Positions 32,628 through 41,478 of a DNA stretch of 64,000 nucleotides are shown here, piece by piece. The DNA is taken from contig SFDE01000003.1 of the NCBI GenBank assembly GCA_004558805.1, positions 1 to 64,000 on the forward strand, read 5' to 3'. Position 1 is the first letter of the stretch, and the number at the start of each line of letters is the position of its first letter. The stretch is from Faecalibacterium prausnitzii (GTDB taxonomy: Bacteria; Bacillota; Clostridia; Oscillospirales; Ruminococcaceae). A program made the position numbers and the translations under genes. The notes below the pieces were generated by a model. That model saw only the letters and a list, made by a program, of their open reading frames with translations, had not been told where the DNA came from and made no database searches.

Positions 32628-32659
32628 TCCTTAACATTCCGCTATTCCATTCCTCCTTC

Positions 32660-32706
32660 TAAACGCAAAGGAGCCGCTGCACCGTGCAGCGGCTCCTTTT
32701 GCATTT
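32660..32706. terminator. Bidirectional terminator
   Basis: AAAGGAGCCGCTGCA pairs with TGCAGCGGCTCCTTT across a three-base loop, between the peptide gene and the convergent flippase gene. Confidence 0.85.
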
Positions 32707-32721
32707 CTGTTTAAATAGGGC

Positions 32722-34209
32722 TTATGCCTTCCGGAGCCGACGGTCCACGGCGGCAACCAGCGCCTTGCCCCGGCGACCCAGCAGACGGGGCAGCAGCACC
32801 CGTGCCATTGCCCACACACCGGCAAAGTTGTAGGCGATGATTGCAGCGGTGATCAAGCCGGTCCACAGCCCGTAGAGGGGCGTTTCTGCCAGCAGCACAA
32901 ACGCTTCCAGCATCAGCGCACCGGCATTTACCAGCACCCGTGCCGGATGGACCCGCATATGGATCATGCGGTGCGCATCCAGCGAACGCAGGGTGAACAC
33001 CAGTGCCAGACCCAGGAAGGATGCAAAGGTGGCGCCGATGGGTCCCCACCACTTGATGAAGAAGTAGTTCATGATGCAGTTACTGACAGCGCCTGCCATC
33101 ATGGTCACCATGCTGCGCTTGGACCGCTTGGTGACCACATAGACGCTGTTCATAAACTGGTTGAAGCAGCTGCAGGTGGAAGCAAGCACCAGGAAGGGCA
33201 CAAAGTGCCATGCGTAGTAATAGTTGGACTTCATGATATGCATCACCGGGCGGCACAGCCAGATGATGCCCGCCGCACAGCAGAACAGCACGCTGGAATA
33301 GGTACGGAAGATCTGGGTGAAGAACTTGGCACGCCCCTCCTCCTCGGTGACAGCGGAAAGCTGCCATGCATCGTAGAAGATCAGACCCAGGGTGGTAAGG
33401 ATAGTGGGCAAAAAGTAGCCGGTGGACAGCAGCCCGCTCCAGGCGTCGCCGCTGTGTCCCTCCAGACCATTGCACATCTCCCGGACAAAGAACAGGTCCG
33501 AGGCGTTGATGATCCAGAAACTGATCTGTGCCGGGATCATGGGCAGCGAGAACCGCAGCATCTGCTTCCACAGATCCCGGTTGATGCCCTTCAGCTCCAC
33601 ATAGTTCCACAGCTTTCCCGTGCACAACAGGAAAAGCACGCTGGTAAGGTCGCCGCTGATGATCGCCAGCAGGTAACCGTTTGCTCCCCACTTGAAGCCC
33701 ACCAGATACAGCACATAGAATGCCATGGTCGCCACGGTGCACAGCACACCGTCCACTGCCACCAGCTTATTCCACTGACGGCTCCGGACGAACTGGGTGC
33801 ACAGGGTCCGCAGGCAGCTCATGAGCACGTAGATATAGATCAGCAAGCCATACTGCGCCATGTCCGGCAAAAACTGCGCCACCGGCCAGCACAGCAGCAG
33901 GATGCCAAAGCCCCCCAGAATGGTCAGCAGACCGTTGGTAAACACCTGCTTTTCGCTGTTGCCCTTATCCAGACCAAACCGGATGATGGCGTTGGACATA
34001 CCCATGGACACAAAGGGGATCAGCAGGTTTGCATACTGGCTCAGGATCTTGGAAAGTCCCAGATCCGAGATCTCCGCCATGGCGTAGGTCAGAAAGGGCT
34101 GAACGATCAGGGTAAGCAGCTTTGACGAAAAGCTGGAGATGGCAAAGATCAGAGTGTTGCCGGCAAGCTTTGAGTATTTATCGCCGCCGGCTTTTTTTTC
34201 GTTTTCCAA
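32722..34209 (-). CDS. Polysaccharide flippase (Wzx/oligosaccharide-lipid type)
   Basis: 495 residues with 12-14 hydrophobic spans. The start (SKLAGNTLIFAISSFSSKLLTLIVQPF in parts: AGNTLIFAISSFSSKLL) is the usual beginning of the MOP-superfamily polysaccharide exporters, which move lipid-linked sugars across the membrane. The start codon appears to be TTG at 34209, with AGGAGG about ten bases upstream; there is no nearby in-frame ATG. No glycosyltransferase genes are adjacent, so this is an isolated flippase. Its cargo may be wall or capsule precursors. Confidence 0.85.
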   Translation of the reverse strand: MENEKKAGGDKYSKLAGNTLIFAISSFSSKLLTLIVQPFLTYAMAEISDLGLSKILSQYANLLIPFVSMGMSNAIIRFGLDKGNSEKQVFTNGLLTILGGFGILLLCWPVAQFLPDMAQYGLLIYIYVLMSCLRTLCTQFVRSRQWNKLVAVDGVLCTVATMAFYVLYLVGFKWGANGYLLAIISGDLTSVLFLLCTGKLWNYVELKGINRDLWKQMLRFSLPMIPAQISFWIINASDLFFVREMCNGLEGHSGDAWSGLLSTGYFLPTILTTLGLIFYDAWQLSAVTEEEGRAKFFTQIFRTYSSVLFCCAAGIIWLCRPVMHIMKSNYYYAWHFVPFLVLASTCSCFNQFMNSVYVVTKRSKRSMVTMMAGAVSNCIMNYFFIKWWGPIGATFASFLGLALVFTLRSLDAHRMIHMRVHPARVLVNAGALMLEAFVLLAETPLYGLWTGLITAAIIAYNFAGVWAMARVLLPRLLGRRGKALVAAVDRRLRKA

Positions 34210-34237
34210 AGGGATCGTGCCTCCTGTTTTGAAGTCC

Positions 34238-34789
34238 TTATTTTAAAAGTTCCCGCCGCGCCTTCCAGTCCGGCAGCAGCTTTGCCACCTCTGCCCAGAA
34301 CGCCGGGCTGTGGTTGGGCTGTAAAAAGTGGCAGTACTCATGTACTACCACATAGATCTGTGCCGCTTCCGGCATATTGTACAGTTGCAGCGCAAAGGTG
34401 ATCTGCCGCTTGGACATGGCGCAGACCCCCCAGCGGCTGGTCATATCCCGCACCTTGATGGTGGGTTTTTGCCCGCCCAGTACCGCCGCAAACGCCGGAT
34501 ACACCTGATCGCTCAGGGCGATAAAGTGGGCAAGGGCGGTCTGCGGGTCCGGCAGAGGTCGCTGGTCCCAGGCACGGCGGCGCTGCTGCCGCTGCTGTGC
34601 GCCCCGGATCCAGTCTGCCCGCTCCGCCACAAAGGCGTCTGCCGCCTCCCATGTGGTGCGCAGGGGGATGCTCACCGCCACGGTGCCGTCCGGTCGGACC
34701 CGGAGATTCAGGTTCTTCACCCGGCTGCGGACCACCTGATACCGGATGCCCTCCGCCTCCCGGAGCTGCGGCAGCTTTTTTGCCGCCAT
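34238..34789 (-). CDS. YgjP-like zinc metallopeptidase (M48-related, DUF45)
   Basis: 183 residues. The zinc motif HExxH is seen in VVVHEYCHFLQPNHSPAFW near 150-165, and TSRWGVCAMSKRQITFA near 118 is the conserved DUF45 block. Activity of this group has been little studied. The start at 34789 is four bases after the EamA stop and has no good ribosome site, which suggests coupling to the upstream gene. Confidence 0.87.
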   Translation of the reverse strand: MAAKKLPQLREAEGIRYQVVRSRVKNLNLRVRPDGTVAVSIPLRTTWEAADAFVAERADWIRGAQQRQQRRRAWDQRPLPDPQTALAHFIALSDQVYPAFAAVLGGQKPTIKVRDMTSRWGVCAMSKRQITFALQLYNMPEAAQIYVVVHEYCHFLQPNHSPAFWAEVAKLLPDWKARRELLK

Positions 34790-34793
34790 CGGG

Positions 34794-35711
34794 TCAGGAA
34801 GTGCGGCGGACCCGGGGACGCACCGGCAGCTGTGCCAGCACCACCGCCCCAAAGATCAGCCCGCAGCCCGCCAGCTCCCGCATGGAGAGATCCTGGTTCA
34901 GCAGCAGCCAGCCGCCCAGCGCACCAAACACGCTTTCCAGACACATGATCAGGCTTGCCACGGCGGGGTTCAGGTCCCGCTGTCCCAGGATCTGCAGGGT
35001 GTATGCCACGCCGCTGGACAGCACGCCGCAGTACAGGATGGGACCCGCATTTGCCGCAAAGTCTGCCACGGTGGGGTTCTCAAAAAGCAGGGCGGCAAGG
35101 GTGCTTTCCACCGACACCACTGTAAACTCCACAAGGCTCAGCCGCACTCCGTCCAGCTGAGGGGAAAAGTGATCCACCGCCATGATCTGGAAGGCGAACA
35201 GCACAGCGCAGCTCAGCAGGATCCAGTCGCTGGCACCCATGCTGCCAAAGCCGTTCTTCATGCACAGAAGGTACAGTCCCAGCACGGCGATGACCATGCT
35301 CACCCACAGCCGGACGCTGCCCTTGCGTCCCAGCGCCAGCCCGAACACCGGCACCAGCACCACATACATGGCAGTCAGGAAGCCCGCCTTGGCGGTGGAG
35401 GGGTCCAGAGTGATGCCGGTCTGCTGCGCCGCAGACGCCGCAAACAGCAGCGTACCGCACACCAGTCCCGCCACCAGCAGGGTCTTGCGCTGCTGCGGGG
35501 TCCGGGGCTTGCCCTCCGGCTTACCCTGACGGCGGCGGATGGCGTCAAAAGCGCAGACGGTGGGGGTCAGCACCAGCACCGCCAGCCAGCTGCGCCCCGC
35601 CAGAAAACTGTATGCCCCCAGCCCTGCCCCTGCGCTCTGCGCCACAAAGGCGGTGCCCCAGATAAAGGAGCACAACAGCAGCAGCAGGGAATTTTTCAAC
35701 TGTGTATTCAT
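34794..35711 (-). CDS. EamA-family (DMT superfamily) transporter
   Basis: 305 residues with ten predicted membrane spans in two EamA repeats; the first begins with LLCSFIWGTAFVAQ and the second with SDWILLSCAVLFAFQIMAVD. Both carry the usual proline/glycine breaks. The family exports amino acids or other metabolites. The ATG overlaps the TGA of the preceding lipoprotein gene by one base, so the two are coupled. Confidence 0.87.
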   Translation of the reverse strand: MNTQLKNSLLLLLCSFIWGTAFVAQSAGAGLGAYSFLAGRSWLAVLVLTPTVCAFDAIRRRQGKPEGKPRTPQQRKTLLVAGLVCGTLLFAASAAQQTGITLDPSTAKAGFLTAMYVVLVPVFGLALGRKGSVRLWVSMVIAVLGLYLLCMKNGFGSMGASDWILLSCAVLFAFQIMAVDHFSPQLDGVRLSLVEFTVVSVESTLAALLFENPTVADFAANAGPILYCGVLSSGVAYTLQILGQRDLNPAVASLIMCLESVFGALGGWLLLNQDLSMRELAGCGLIFGAVVLAQLPVRPRVRRTS

Positions 35712-36241
35712 CAGCCCACACCCTCCAGTTTCAGCAATCCGTAGAGATAGTACCGGCTGGAGTCATAGGAAATGGTCATCCGGTAGATGCCCGCCGGGTC
35801 CAGCCCGGAAATGGTACAGGTGTAGTCGGTGCCGTCGGTTTTGACGTAGTAGGTGCTGTCCGGCACATACTCCACACCGGCATCGGTCTTTTTCCACAGC
35901 GCCACCTTAAATTTCTGGGCACCCTCGGCGGTGCCGCACGCCATCACCTTTAAAGTGCCGGTGGGCACCGCAAAGTAGTTGGTGTTGCGGCTCCAGATGC
36001 CGTTGAACACAGCGTACAGGCAGCCGTCCACCATCGCCGTATCAAATTTTGCAGAGGGGTCCCCGATGCCCTGAATGATCAGGGGATCGCCGGTCTGTTC
36101 TGCCCAGCGGGTGGTATCCTCTTCCTGCACCTCATTGGAGGTGCCTGTGATCTTGCGCAGCGCATCCTTGCAGCCGGTAAGGCAGGTCAGCGCCATCACC
36201 GCCGCAAGCAGCAGCACGAAAAGCCGTTTTTTCATCTTCAT
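35711..36241 (-). CDS. Lipoprotein of unknown function
   Basis: 176 residues. A type II signal peptide (MKMKKRLFVLLLAAVMALTC) ends in the lipobox LTGC with Cys at about 24. The mature part is rich in beta strands (NTNYFAVPTGTLKVMACG; DYTCTISGLDPAGIYRMTISY in part) and may be an immunoglobulin-like or jelly-roll fold. GAGGG precedes the first ATG; a second ATG lies two codons in. It is first in a unit with the EamA and metallopeptidase genes. Confidence 0.75.
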   Translation of the reverse strand: MKMKKRLFVLLLAAVMALTCLTGCKDALRKITGTSNEVQEEDTTRWAEQTGDPLIIQGIGDPSAKFDTAMVDGCLYAVFNGIWSRNTNYFAVPTGTLKVMACGTAEGAQKFKVALWKKTDAGVEYVPDSTYYVKTDGTDYTCTISGLDPAGIYRMTISYDSSRYYLYGLLKLEGVG

Positions 36242-36322
36242 ACGTTCCCTCGTGGAATGCTTTCCTCTTTTGGTTATTCCGGTTTCTGAAGCCCGGCACC
36301 CTGCCGGAGAAACTTACAATAT

Positions 36323-36351
36323 AGTATACCGCATTCTGCCGTCCTGCACAA
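36323..36351 (-). promoter_or_regulatory. Promoter of the lipoprotein-EamA-peptidase unit
   Basis: TTGTGC (36346-36351), 17-base spacer and TATACT (36323-36328) on the minus strand. Confidence 0.6.
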
Positions 36352-36389
36352 GATACCCGTCCTGCTTTTGTGCGCTTTGCCGCCCGTTT

Positions 36390-37670
36390 TCAGGGCTCTG
36401 CCCCGTTTATCCGGCGCAGGGCTGCGCACTCGGCAGCGGCAAGCTCCGGTGCCGACGCCCCAAAAAGCGAGCCGTACCGGTACAGCGCCCAGCCCTGTGC
36501 TCCTTTGCTGCGCAGATCCTCCACCTGCGCTGCAAGGGCACTGCCGGTGCTCCAGCGGCGGACGCTGTCCCCGTCGGAACTGCCGTCTCCGGTGCCGATG
36601 CGGTAGGCTCCCAGCCCAAAATACAGCGCCACATCCTCTGCCCGGGGGTAGCTCAGCCACTCCGGCAGGATGTTTTCAAAGGCAAAGCGGGTGCTGCCGG
36701 AGGACAAGGTAAAGCCGTAGCCCCAGTATACCTGCGGGCACAGGTAGTCTATGACTGCCTGCTCCCCTCCGGCGGCAAGCCACGCCGTCACATCGCTGTA
36801 CTGCTGGTTGACATCGTTGTCCGGGTTGCCCTGAGGGCTGATGCCAAACCGCAGGGTGGGGTCCGCCGCCTTTACCGTGCGGTAGACCGCCTGCACCAGA
36901 GCGGTAACCTTCTGCCGCCGCCAGCTGCCCAGATCCGACGCCCCGCTTGCGGCAAACTGCGCTGCGTCCAGCGCTGCATCGGTGGAGGGGTAAAAGTAAT
37001 CGTCAAAGTGGATGCCGTCCACCGGGTAGTTCTGCAACAGCTCCGCCACCCCCTGCACCACATAGTCCGCTGCCGCCGGTTCCGCCGGATTCAGGTAGGT
37101 CCCTTCCCCCACGGTGCACAGCCACTCCGGGTGGGTGTTTACAAGGTTTTCCGGGGCAAGGTTGGGCGGCATCGCCCCGGAGGACCGGAGACGGTAGGGG
37201 TTGATCCATGCTTCCACCGAGATGCCCCGCCGGTGCGCCTCCTGCAAAAAGATGTCCAGCGGGTCAAAGCCCGGGTCCTGTCCCTGCCTGCCGGTGCACA
37301 GATGGCTCCAGGGATACAGGCTGCTGCGGTAAAGGGCATCCCCAAAGGGACGCACCTGTGCGATCACCGTGTTCAGCCCCAGCCCTGCGCAGTTGTCCAG
37401 CAGCTGTGCCGCCCCGGCACGGAAGGGGTCTGCGCCAGAAAAATCCAGCTCCGCCCAGTCCAGATAGCTGACCCACACGGCACGCCACTCCCCCGAGGGC
37501 AGGGCAGGGTTCACCGCCGGTGCCGGAGGGTTTGATACCGGCACCGTGCCGCAGCGGTGCAAAAGGGCGGCGGCTGCACCACCGGCAAGCACCACCGCCC
37601 CCGCAAGAAAGCTGCGCCGCCCAAAACGGCGCTGTGTTGTTCCTGTCTTTTTGCGCCTGCGGCGGGTCAC
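36390..37670 (-). CDS. GHL10-family glycosidase-like protein with RRxFL signal
   Basis: 426 residues of the glycosyl-hydrolase-like 10 (DUF187) family. The core starts with EWRAVWVSYLDWAELDF, then LGLNTVIAQVRPFGDALYRS, NPYRLR and the active-site-like VDGIHFDDYFYP near 220. Family members are thought to act on glycans; the exact activity is not known. The N-terminus has GRRSFLAGAVV, a twin-arginine-like motif (RRxFL) before a hydrophobic stretch. The start codon is GTG at 37670, with GGAGGAG upstream. It overlaps the stop of the preceding membrane protein gene by four bases (GTGA). Confidence 0.85.
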   Translation of the reverse strand: MTRRRRKKTGTTQRRFGRRSFLAGAVVLAGGAAAALLHRCGTVPVSNPPAPAVNPALPSGEWRAVWVSYLDWAELDFSGADPFRAGAAQLLDNCAGLGLNTVIAQVRPFGDALYRSSLYPWSHLCTGRQGQDPGFDPLDIFLQEAHRRGISVEAWINPYRLRSSGAMPPNLAPENLVNTHPEWLCTVGEGTYLNPAEPAAADYVVQGVAELLQNYPVDGIHFDDYFYPSTDAALDAAQFAASGASDLGSWRRQKVTALVQAVYRTVKAADPTLRFGISPQGNPDNDVNQQYSDVTAWLAAGGEQAVIDYLCPQVYWGYGFTLSSGSTRFAFENILPEWLSYPRAEDVALYFGLGAYRIGTGDGSSDGDSVRRWSTGSALAAQVEDLRSKGAQGWALYRYGSLFGASAPELAAAECAALRRINGAEP

Positions 37671-38167
37671 AGGGTCTCCTCCTGAGTCTTGTAGAGGGTC
37701 AGTGCCGCCCAGCCCCGGGCGCAGGTCAGCAGCACAAACATCAGGTTGGTCCAGAACGCCAGCGAGGTGATCCCGGCATACCGCACCGACATCCAGAACA
37801 CCAGCCGCAGTGCCTCTGCCAGACCCACCAGCTGCAGCTGCCGCTGCACCGGTCTGCCCCGCCCGTACTCAATGCCCAGCAGGCAGGGCCACACCAGGGC
37901 AGAGCACAGGTCTCCTGCCCAGCCGTTTGCCGCCAGATTGCTGATCATCAGCACCACGAACACAAGGGTGTAGTTCCGCTTTTCCTTGGCGGGTGCACCC
38001 TTCTGCGCCGCAAGGAAAAGCAGGGCAATGCCCGTAAGGCAGAAAGCAACGACCTCCAGCCCGGAAAAGTCCATACCCCCCAGCACGGCAAAGCCCCCCA
38101 GCATGGACACTGCCGCTGCTGCCAGCAAAAAGAAATACCAGGTTTTGCGCGTAAATTTAAGCTTCAT
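37667..38167 (-). CDS. Integral membrane protein of unknown function
   Basis: 166 residues with five hydrophobic segments (about 10-30, 37-54, 68-90, 108-125, 132-155). A short basic loop (KGAPAKEKRNY) lies between the second and third. No family is recognised. The start has GGGAGGAACGCA upstream. It is the first gene of a unit with the GHL10 gene and the four-base overlap suggests translational coupling. Confidence 0.7.
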   Translation of the reverse strand: MKLKFTRKTWYFFLLAAAAVSMLGGFAVLGGMDFSGLEVVAFCLTGIALLFLAAQKGAPAKEKRNYTLVFVVLMISNLAANGWAGDLCSALVWPCLLGIEYGRGRPVQRQLQLVGLAEALRLVFWMSVRYAGITSLAFWTNLMFVLLTCARGWAALTLYKTQEETL

Positions 38168-38227
38168 TGCGTTCCTCCCGCCTGCCCCGGCAGGGCAGGC
38201 ATCTGACAGATTTTTTAAAGAATTAAA

Positions 38228-38265
38228 AATATTATAGCACAAAAGTCTGCGTCTTGTGTTACAAT
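38228..38265. promoter_or_regulatory. Divergent extended -10 promoters
   Basis: On the minus strand TGCTATAAT (TATAAT at 38231-38236) faces the membrane protein gene; on the plus strand TGTTACAAT (TACAAT at 38260-38265) faces the small gene at 38292. Both are TG-N extended -10 elements; neither has a good -35. Confidence 0.5.
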
Positions 38266-38291
38266 AAGGAAAACTCTTGGGGAGGTACGCC

Positions 38292-38711
38292 ATGAACACC
38301 GTTATTTCCGTGGTCCTGCTTGCCGTGGTGCTGGGGACCATCGTTTTTCTGCTTTCCCGCCGGGAGTCCGGACGCCGCAGCCAGTATGGTCCTGCCGGGC
38401 TGTCGGAGTTCCGCACCGACCTTGCGCTGGACGAGTGCTTCGACCGGCTGGACCGGCACAGCGACACCGATGAGTTTGCCTACGAGTGCCGCCGGGAAAA
38501 TGACGGCGGCTTTATGCTGCATCTCACCCTGCACCAGCCCACCCAACAGCCTCTGGACACCCTGTACACCCTGCGGTTGGACCCGGGCAAACAGACCGTC
38601 GTTACCCTGATCTTCATCCGGGAGGCGTTCGGCTATAAAGAGCCGCTGTTCCCCCCGGAGATGCTGGATGCTTTTATGACCCAAAAGCTGGACGCACACC
38701 GCACCAAGTGA
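38292..38711 (+). CDS. Single-span membrane protein of unknown function
   Basis: 139 residues. The first 25 form a membrane span (NTVISVVLLAVVLGTIVFLL), followed by a cytosolic or surface domain of about 110 residues with alternating strand-like segments and no known motif. GGGGAGG lies before the ATG. It is a single-gene unit with its own promoter and terminator. Confidence 0.7.
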   Translation: MNTVISVVLLAVVLGTIVFLLSRRESGRRSQYGPAGLSEFRTDLALDECFDRLDRHSDTDEFAYECRRENDGGFMLHLTLHQPTQQPLDTLYTLRLDPGKQTVVTLIFIREAFGYKEPLFPPEMLDAFMTQKLDAHRTK

Positions 38712-38733
38712 CCCGGTTTTCCCGCAGACAGAA

Positions 38734-38782
38734 AGGGACCCGCCCCGCCGCCGGAAGGCAGCAGGGCGGGTCCCTGTTTTTG
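38734..38782 (+). terminator. Terminator
   Basis: GGGACCCGCCC pairs with GGGCGGGTCCC, followed by TGTTTTTGTTTG on the plus strand. Confidence 0.8.
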
Positions 38783-38787
38783 TTTGC

Positions 38788-39321
38788 TCAGCGGAACACC
38801 GCCACCACATAGGTCTCCTCCCCGTACTGCAGGAAGGCGGCGCCCATCTCCCCGGCGCTGCCGGCGTAGTCTGCAAGAGACTGTCCTGCTTCGCTGACCT
38901 TGGGGAAGTAGAGCAGCACGCTCTGCTGCAAAGGGGATTCCTCCGCCCGGAATGCCAGTGTCAGGGCGGCATCTCCCGCTGCATAGCAGTCGGAATAGTA
39001 GAGGAAATTGTTCAGGTCCCCTGCCATCCAGAAGCCGTAGCTCTCTGCCGACAAGCCCATGTTCACCGTCCGGCGCAGTTCTCCGTCCTCTTCCCGCACA
39101 GCGGTGGTACCGGCAGCCCAGCTGGCGATGCTGTAGGCGGTGCGCTGCAGCTCGGCGCTGTAGGTCACCGGTCTGCCCACGGCTTGGGACACCTGCTGCG
39201 CCAACTGCTGCCCCTGTTTCTGATCGTTGAACGCCGATGCCAGCAGCCCGCCGCAGGCGGTGAGCATCGTCAGTGCCAGCGCCGCAGCCGCAAGGCACAG
39301 GATCTTTTTCCAGTTTTTCAT
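38788..39321 (-). CDS. Lipoprotein of unknown function
   Basis: 177 residues. The signal peptide MKNWKKILCLAAAALALTM ends in LTAC, with the lipid-bearing Cys at about 23. The mature part has a helix rich in Gln (NDQKQGQQLAQQVSQAVG) and then strand-like segments. No family is recognised. AAGGAG lies eleven bases before the ATG. Confidence 0.75.
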   Translation of the reverse strand: MKNWKKILCLAAAALALTMLTACGGLLASAFNDQKQGQQLAQQVSQAVGRPVTYSAELQRTAYSIASWAAGTTAVREEDGELRRTVNMGLSAESYGFWMAGDLNNFLYYSDCYAAGDAALTLAFRAEESPLQQSVLLYFPKVSEAGQSLADYAGSAGEMGAAFLQYGEETYVVAVFR

Positions 39322-39413
39322 AATCCCATGGCTCCTTCTGCCCCTGCCTGCCGCAAGGGGCTGTTTTGGTTCCATGATACCCTTTTTGCCGGGCAAATGC
39401 AACTGTTTTTCTG

Positions 39414-39452
39414 CAAAAAAGGACCGCCGTCCCAAAAGACAGCGGTCCCTGA
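39414..39452 (-). terminator. Terminator after rny
   Basis: GGACCGCTGTC pairs with GACGGCGGTCC across a TTTTGG loop, followed by TTTTTTGC on the minus strand. Confidence 0.85.
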
Positions 39453-39459
39453 TAAAAAC

Positions 39460-41031
39460 TTATTTTGCGTATTCCACCGCACGGCTCTCCCGGATCACGT
39501 TGACCTTGATCTGACCGGGGTAATCCAGCGTATCCTCGATCTTCTTGGCAATGGACCGTGCCAGCAGGATCACCTGATCGTCGCTGATGACGTCGGGCTT
39601 TACCATGATGCGCACCTCGCGACCTGCCTGCACCGCAAATGCCTGCTCCACGCCCTCGAAACCGGAAGAGATCTCCTCCAGATTCTCCAGACGCTTCACA
39701 TAGCTCTCCACATTCTCCCGGCGTGCACCCGGACGGGCAGCGCTGATGGCATCTGCCGCCTGAATGATAAAGGCAAGGGGAGTCTTGGGCTCCACGTCGC
39801 CGTGGTGTGCCTCGATGGCGTGGATGATCTGGGTGTTTTCCTTGTACTTGCGGCAGATGTCCACACCGATCTGGACATGGCTGCCCTCGATCTCGTGGTC
39901 CAGTGCCTTGCCGATGTCATGGAGCAGACCGGCACGGCGTGCCATGGTAACGTTGACCCCCATCTCGCCTGCCAGCAGACCGGCGACCCATGCCACTTCC
40001 ATGCTGTGGGTCAGAGCGTTCTGTCCAAAGCTGGTGCGGTACTTCAGCCGACCGATGAGCTTGATCAGGTCCGGATGCAGACCGTGGATGCCCAGCTCCA
40101 TAACGGCACGCTCGCCTTCCCGCTTCATCTGCAGTTCCAGATCGTGGCGGCATTTTTCCACCGTCTCCTCGATGCGGGCAGGGTGGATGCGTCCATCGCC
40201 GATGAGCCGCTCCAGCGTCATGCGGGCAACCTCACGGCGGGTCTGGTCAAAGGAGGACAGGGTAATTGCCTCCGGGGTATCGTCGATGATCAGGTCCACA
40301 CCGGTGGCGGTCTCCAGCGCACGGATGTTGCGACCCTCCCGTCCGATGATGCGACCCTTCATCTCGTCGCTGGGCAGGGGCACCACGCTGACGGTGGTCT
40401 CGCTGCAGTGGTCCGCTGCGCAGCGGCTCACAGCCTGCCCGATCAGGTTCCGGGCGATGTTGTCGCAGTTTTCCTTCAGGTCGGTCTCGTAGGCGGCGAC
40501 CCGGATAGCCTTTTCGTGGGTCAGTTCCTCATCCACCTTGTGGAGCAGCACTTCCCGGGCGTCCTCCTGGCTCAGACCTGCCAGAGTCTCCAGACGCTCC
40601 ATCTCCTTGGCACGGAGCGCCTCGATCTCTGCCAGACGCTGTTCTGCCTCTGCAGAGCGCTTTTTCAGGTCCTCTTCCTTCTTTTCCAGTGCCTCGGTCT
40701 TGCGGTCCAGAGCCGTCTCTTTCTGGTCGATACGGTTCTCCTGACGGCTGATCTCCGCCCGGCGCTGCTTGATCTCCTTGTCGGCTTCTGCCTTCTGGGC
40801 ATCCACCTCCGCCTTCAGGCGGAATGCTTCGTCCTTTGCTTCCAGAACCGCTTCCTTGCGCTTCTGATCTGCGGTTTTGATCGCCTCGTTCACCAGCCGG
40901 GTAGCCTCGGCCTCGGCGCTGCCGATCTGTGCCTCGGCGGTCTTTTTACGGTTGTTGTAACCAATAAAATAGCCACCGGCGACGCCAGCAACAGCAACGA
41001 TCAAGACCACAATCCATCCGATCGCGGTCAT
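39460..41031 (-). CDS. rny: Ribonuclease Y
   Basis: 523 residues, the usual size. An N-terminal membrane anchor (about 4-24, TAIGWIVVLIVAVAGVAGGY) precedes a long coiled coil (30-170), a KH domain with MKGRIIGREGRNIRALE near 220-235, and the HD domain with HSMEVAWVAGLLAGE and LLHDIGKALDHE near 345-380. RNase Y is the main decay-initiating endonuclease in many Firmicutes and sits at the membrane. The start at 41031 has AAGGAG ten bases upstream. It is transcribed from a promoter about 310 bases away. Confidence 0.95.
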   Translation of the reverse strand: MTAIGWIVVLIVAVAGVAGGYFIGYNNRKKTAEAQIGSAEAEATRLVNEAIKTADQKRKEAVLEAKDEAFRLKAEVDAQKAEADKEIKQRRAEISRQENRIDQKETALDRKTEALEKKEEDLKKRSAEAEQRLAEIEALRAKEMERLETLAGLSQEDAREVLLHKVDEELTHEKAIRVAAYETDLKENCDNIARNLIGQAVSRCAADHCSETTVSVVPLPSDEMKGRIIGREGRNIRALETATGVDLIIDDTPEAITLSSFDQTRREVARMTLERLIGDGRIHPARIEETVEKCRHDLELQMKREGERAVMELGIHGLHPDLIKLIGRLKYRTSFGQNALTHSMEVAWVAGLLAGEMGVNVTMARRAGLLHDIGKALDHEIEGSHVQIGVDICRKYKENTQIIHAIEAHHGDVEPKTPLAFIIQAADAISAARPGARRENVESYVKRLENLEEISSGFEGVEQAFAVQAGREVRIMVKPDVISDDQVILLARSIAKKIEDTLDYPGQIKVNVIRESRAVEYAK

Positions 41032-41369
41032 TGTGTTCACTCTCCTTTTTAAGATCCATTTAGAATAATAAGCAGGAGACGCTGTGGGGGCAGGGCGGTG
41101 GGCGTCAGGGCAGAACGGCGGAGTCTGCCTGCAAAAAGGGCAACAAAAAACACACCCACGGGGCAATGCTCCTGCGGGGATGGGTGCCGCTTTTCTCTAC
41201 GGTTTTCTCCTTGACCTTTATCCGGACCCTCTCCGTGCCGGAGAGGGAGCAACTTCTATATAACAGGTGTTTCCGCCTGACAGGAAACATTTTTTGCGGA
41301 AGGACCCGCCTGCAGCGTCTTTGATTCCATACTACTAACTATATTACGAAACAATTCATCGCTTGTCAA
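41032..41369 (-). ncRNA. Long structured leader or small RNA upstream of rny
   Basis: A minus-strand promoter (TTGACA at 41364-41369, 17-base spacer, TAATAT at 41341-41346) begins a transcript about 300 bases before rny. Within it are the stems GTTTCC/GGAAAC, CCCTCTCCG/CGGAGAGGG (both near 41235-41300), and a terminator-like hairpin CACCCA/TGGGTG followed by TGTTTTTTGTTG at 41143-41190. RNA polymerase could stop there, giving a 190-base RNA, or read through into rny. No known riboswitch, SRP or 6S core motif was recognised, and no credible reading frame is present. Confidence 0.5.
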
Positions 41370-41427
41370 GGGAGAAAGGCTCTCTGCGCCACAATTTTTG
41401 TGCAGAAAGCCAAGATTTCTCCAGCAA

Positions 41428-41470
41428 AAAGACCTTCTTTGCCCATACAAGCGCAGAAGGTCTTTTGCAA
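41428..41470 (-). terminator. Terminator after the LysR-phosphatase gene
   Basis: AAAAGACCTTCT pairs with AGAAGGTCTTTTT on the minus strand. Confidence 0.8.
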
Positions 41471-41478
41471 ATTCCGTT

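Noticed and set aside
41032..41369. SRP RNA, 6S RNA or a known riboswitch
   Set aside because: The conserved SRP core word and the long closing stem of 6S RNA are absent; no riboswitch consensus was recognised.
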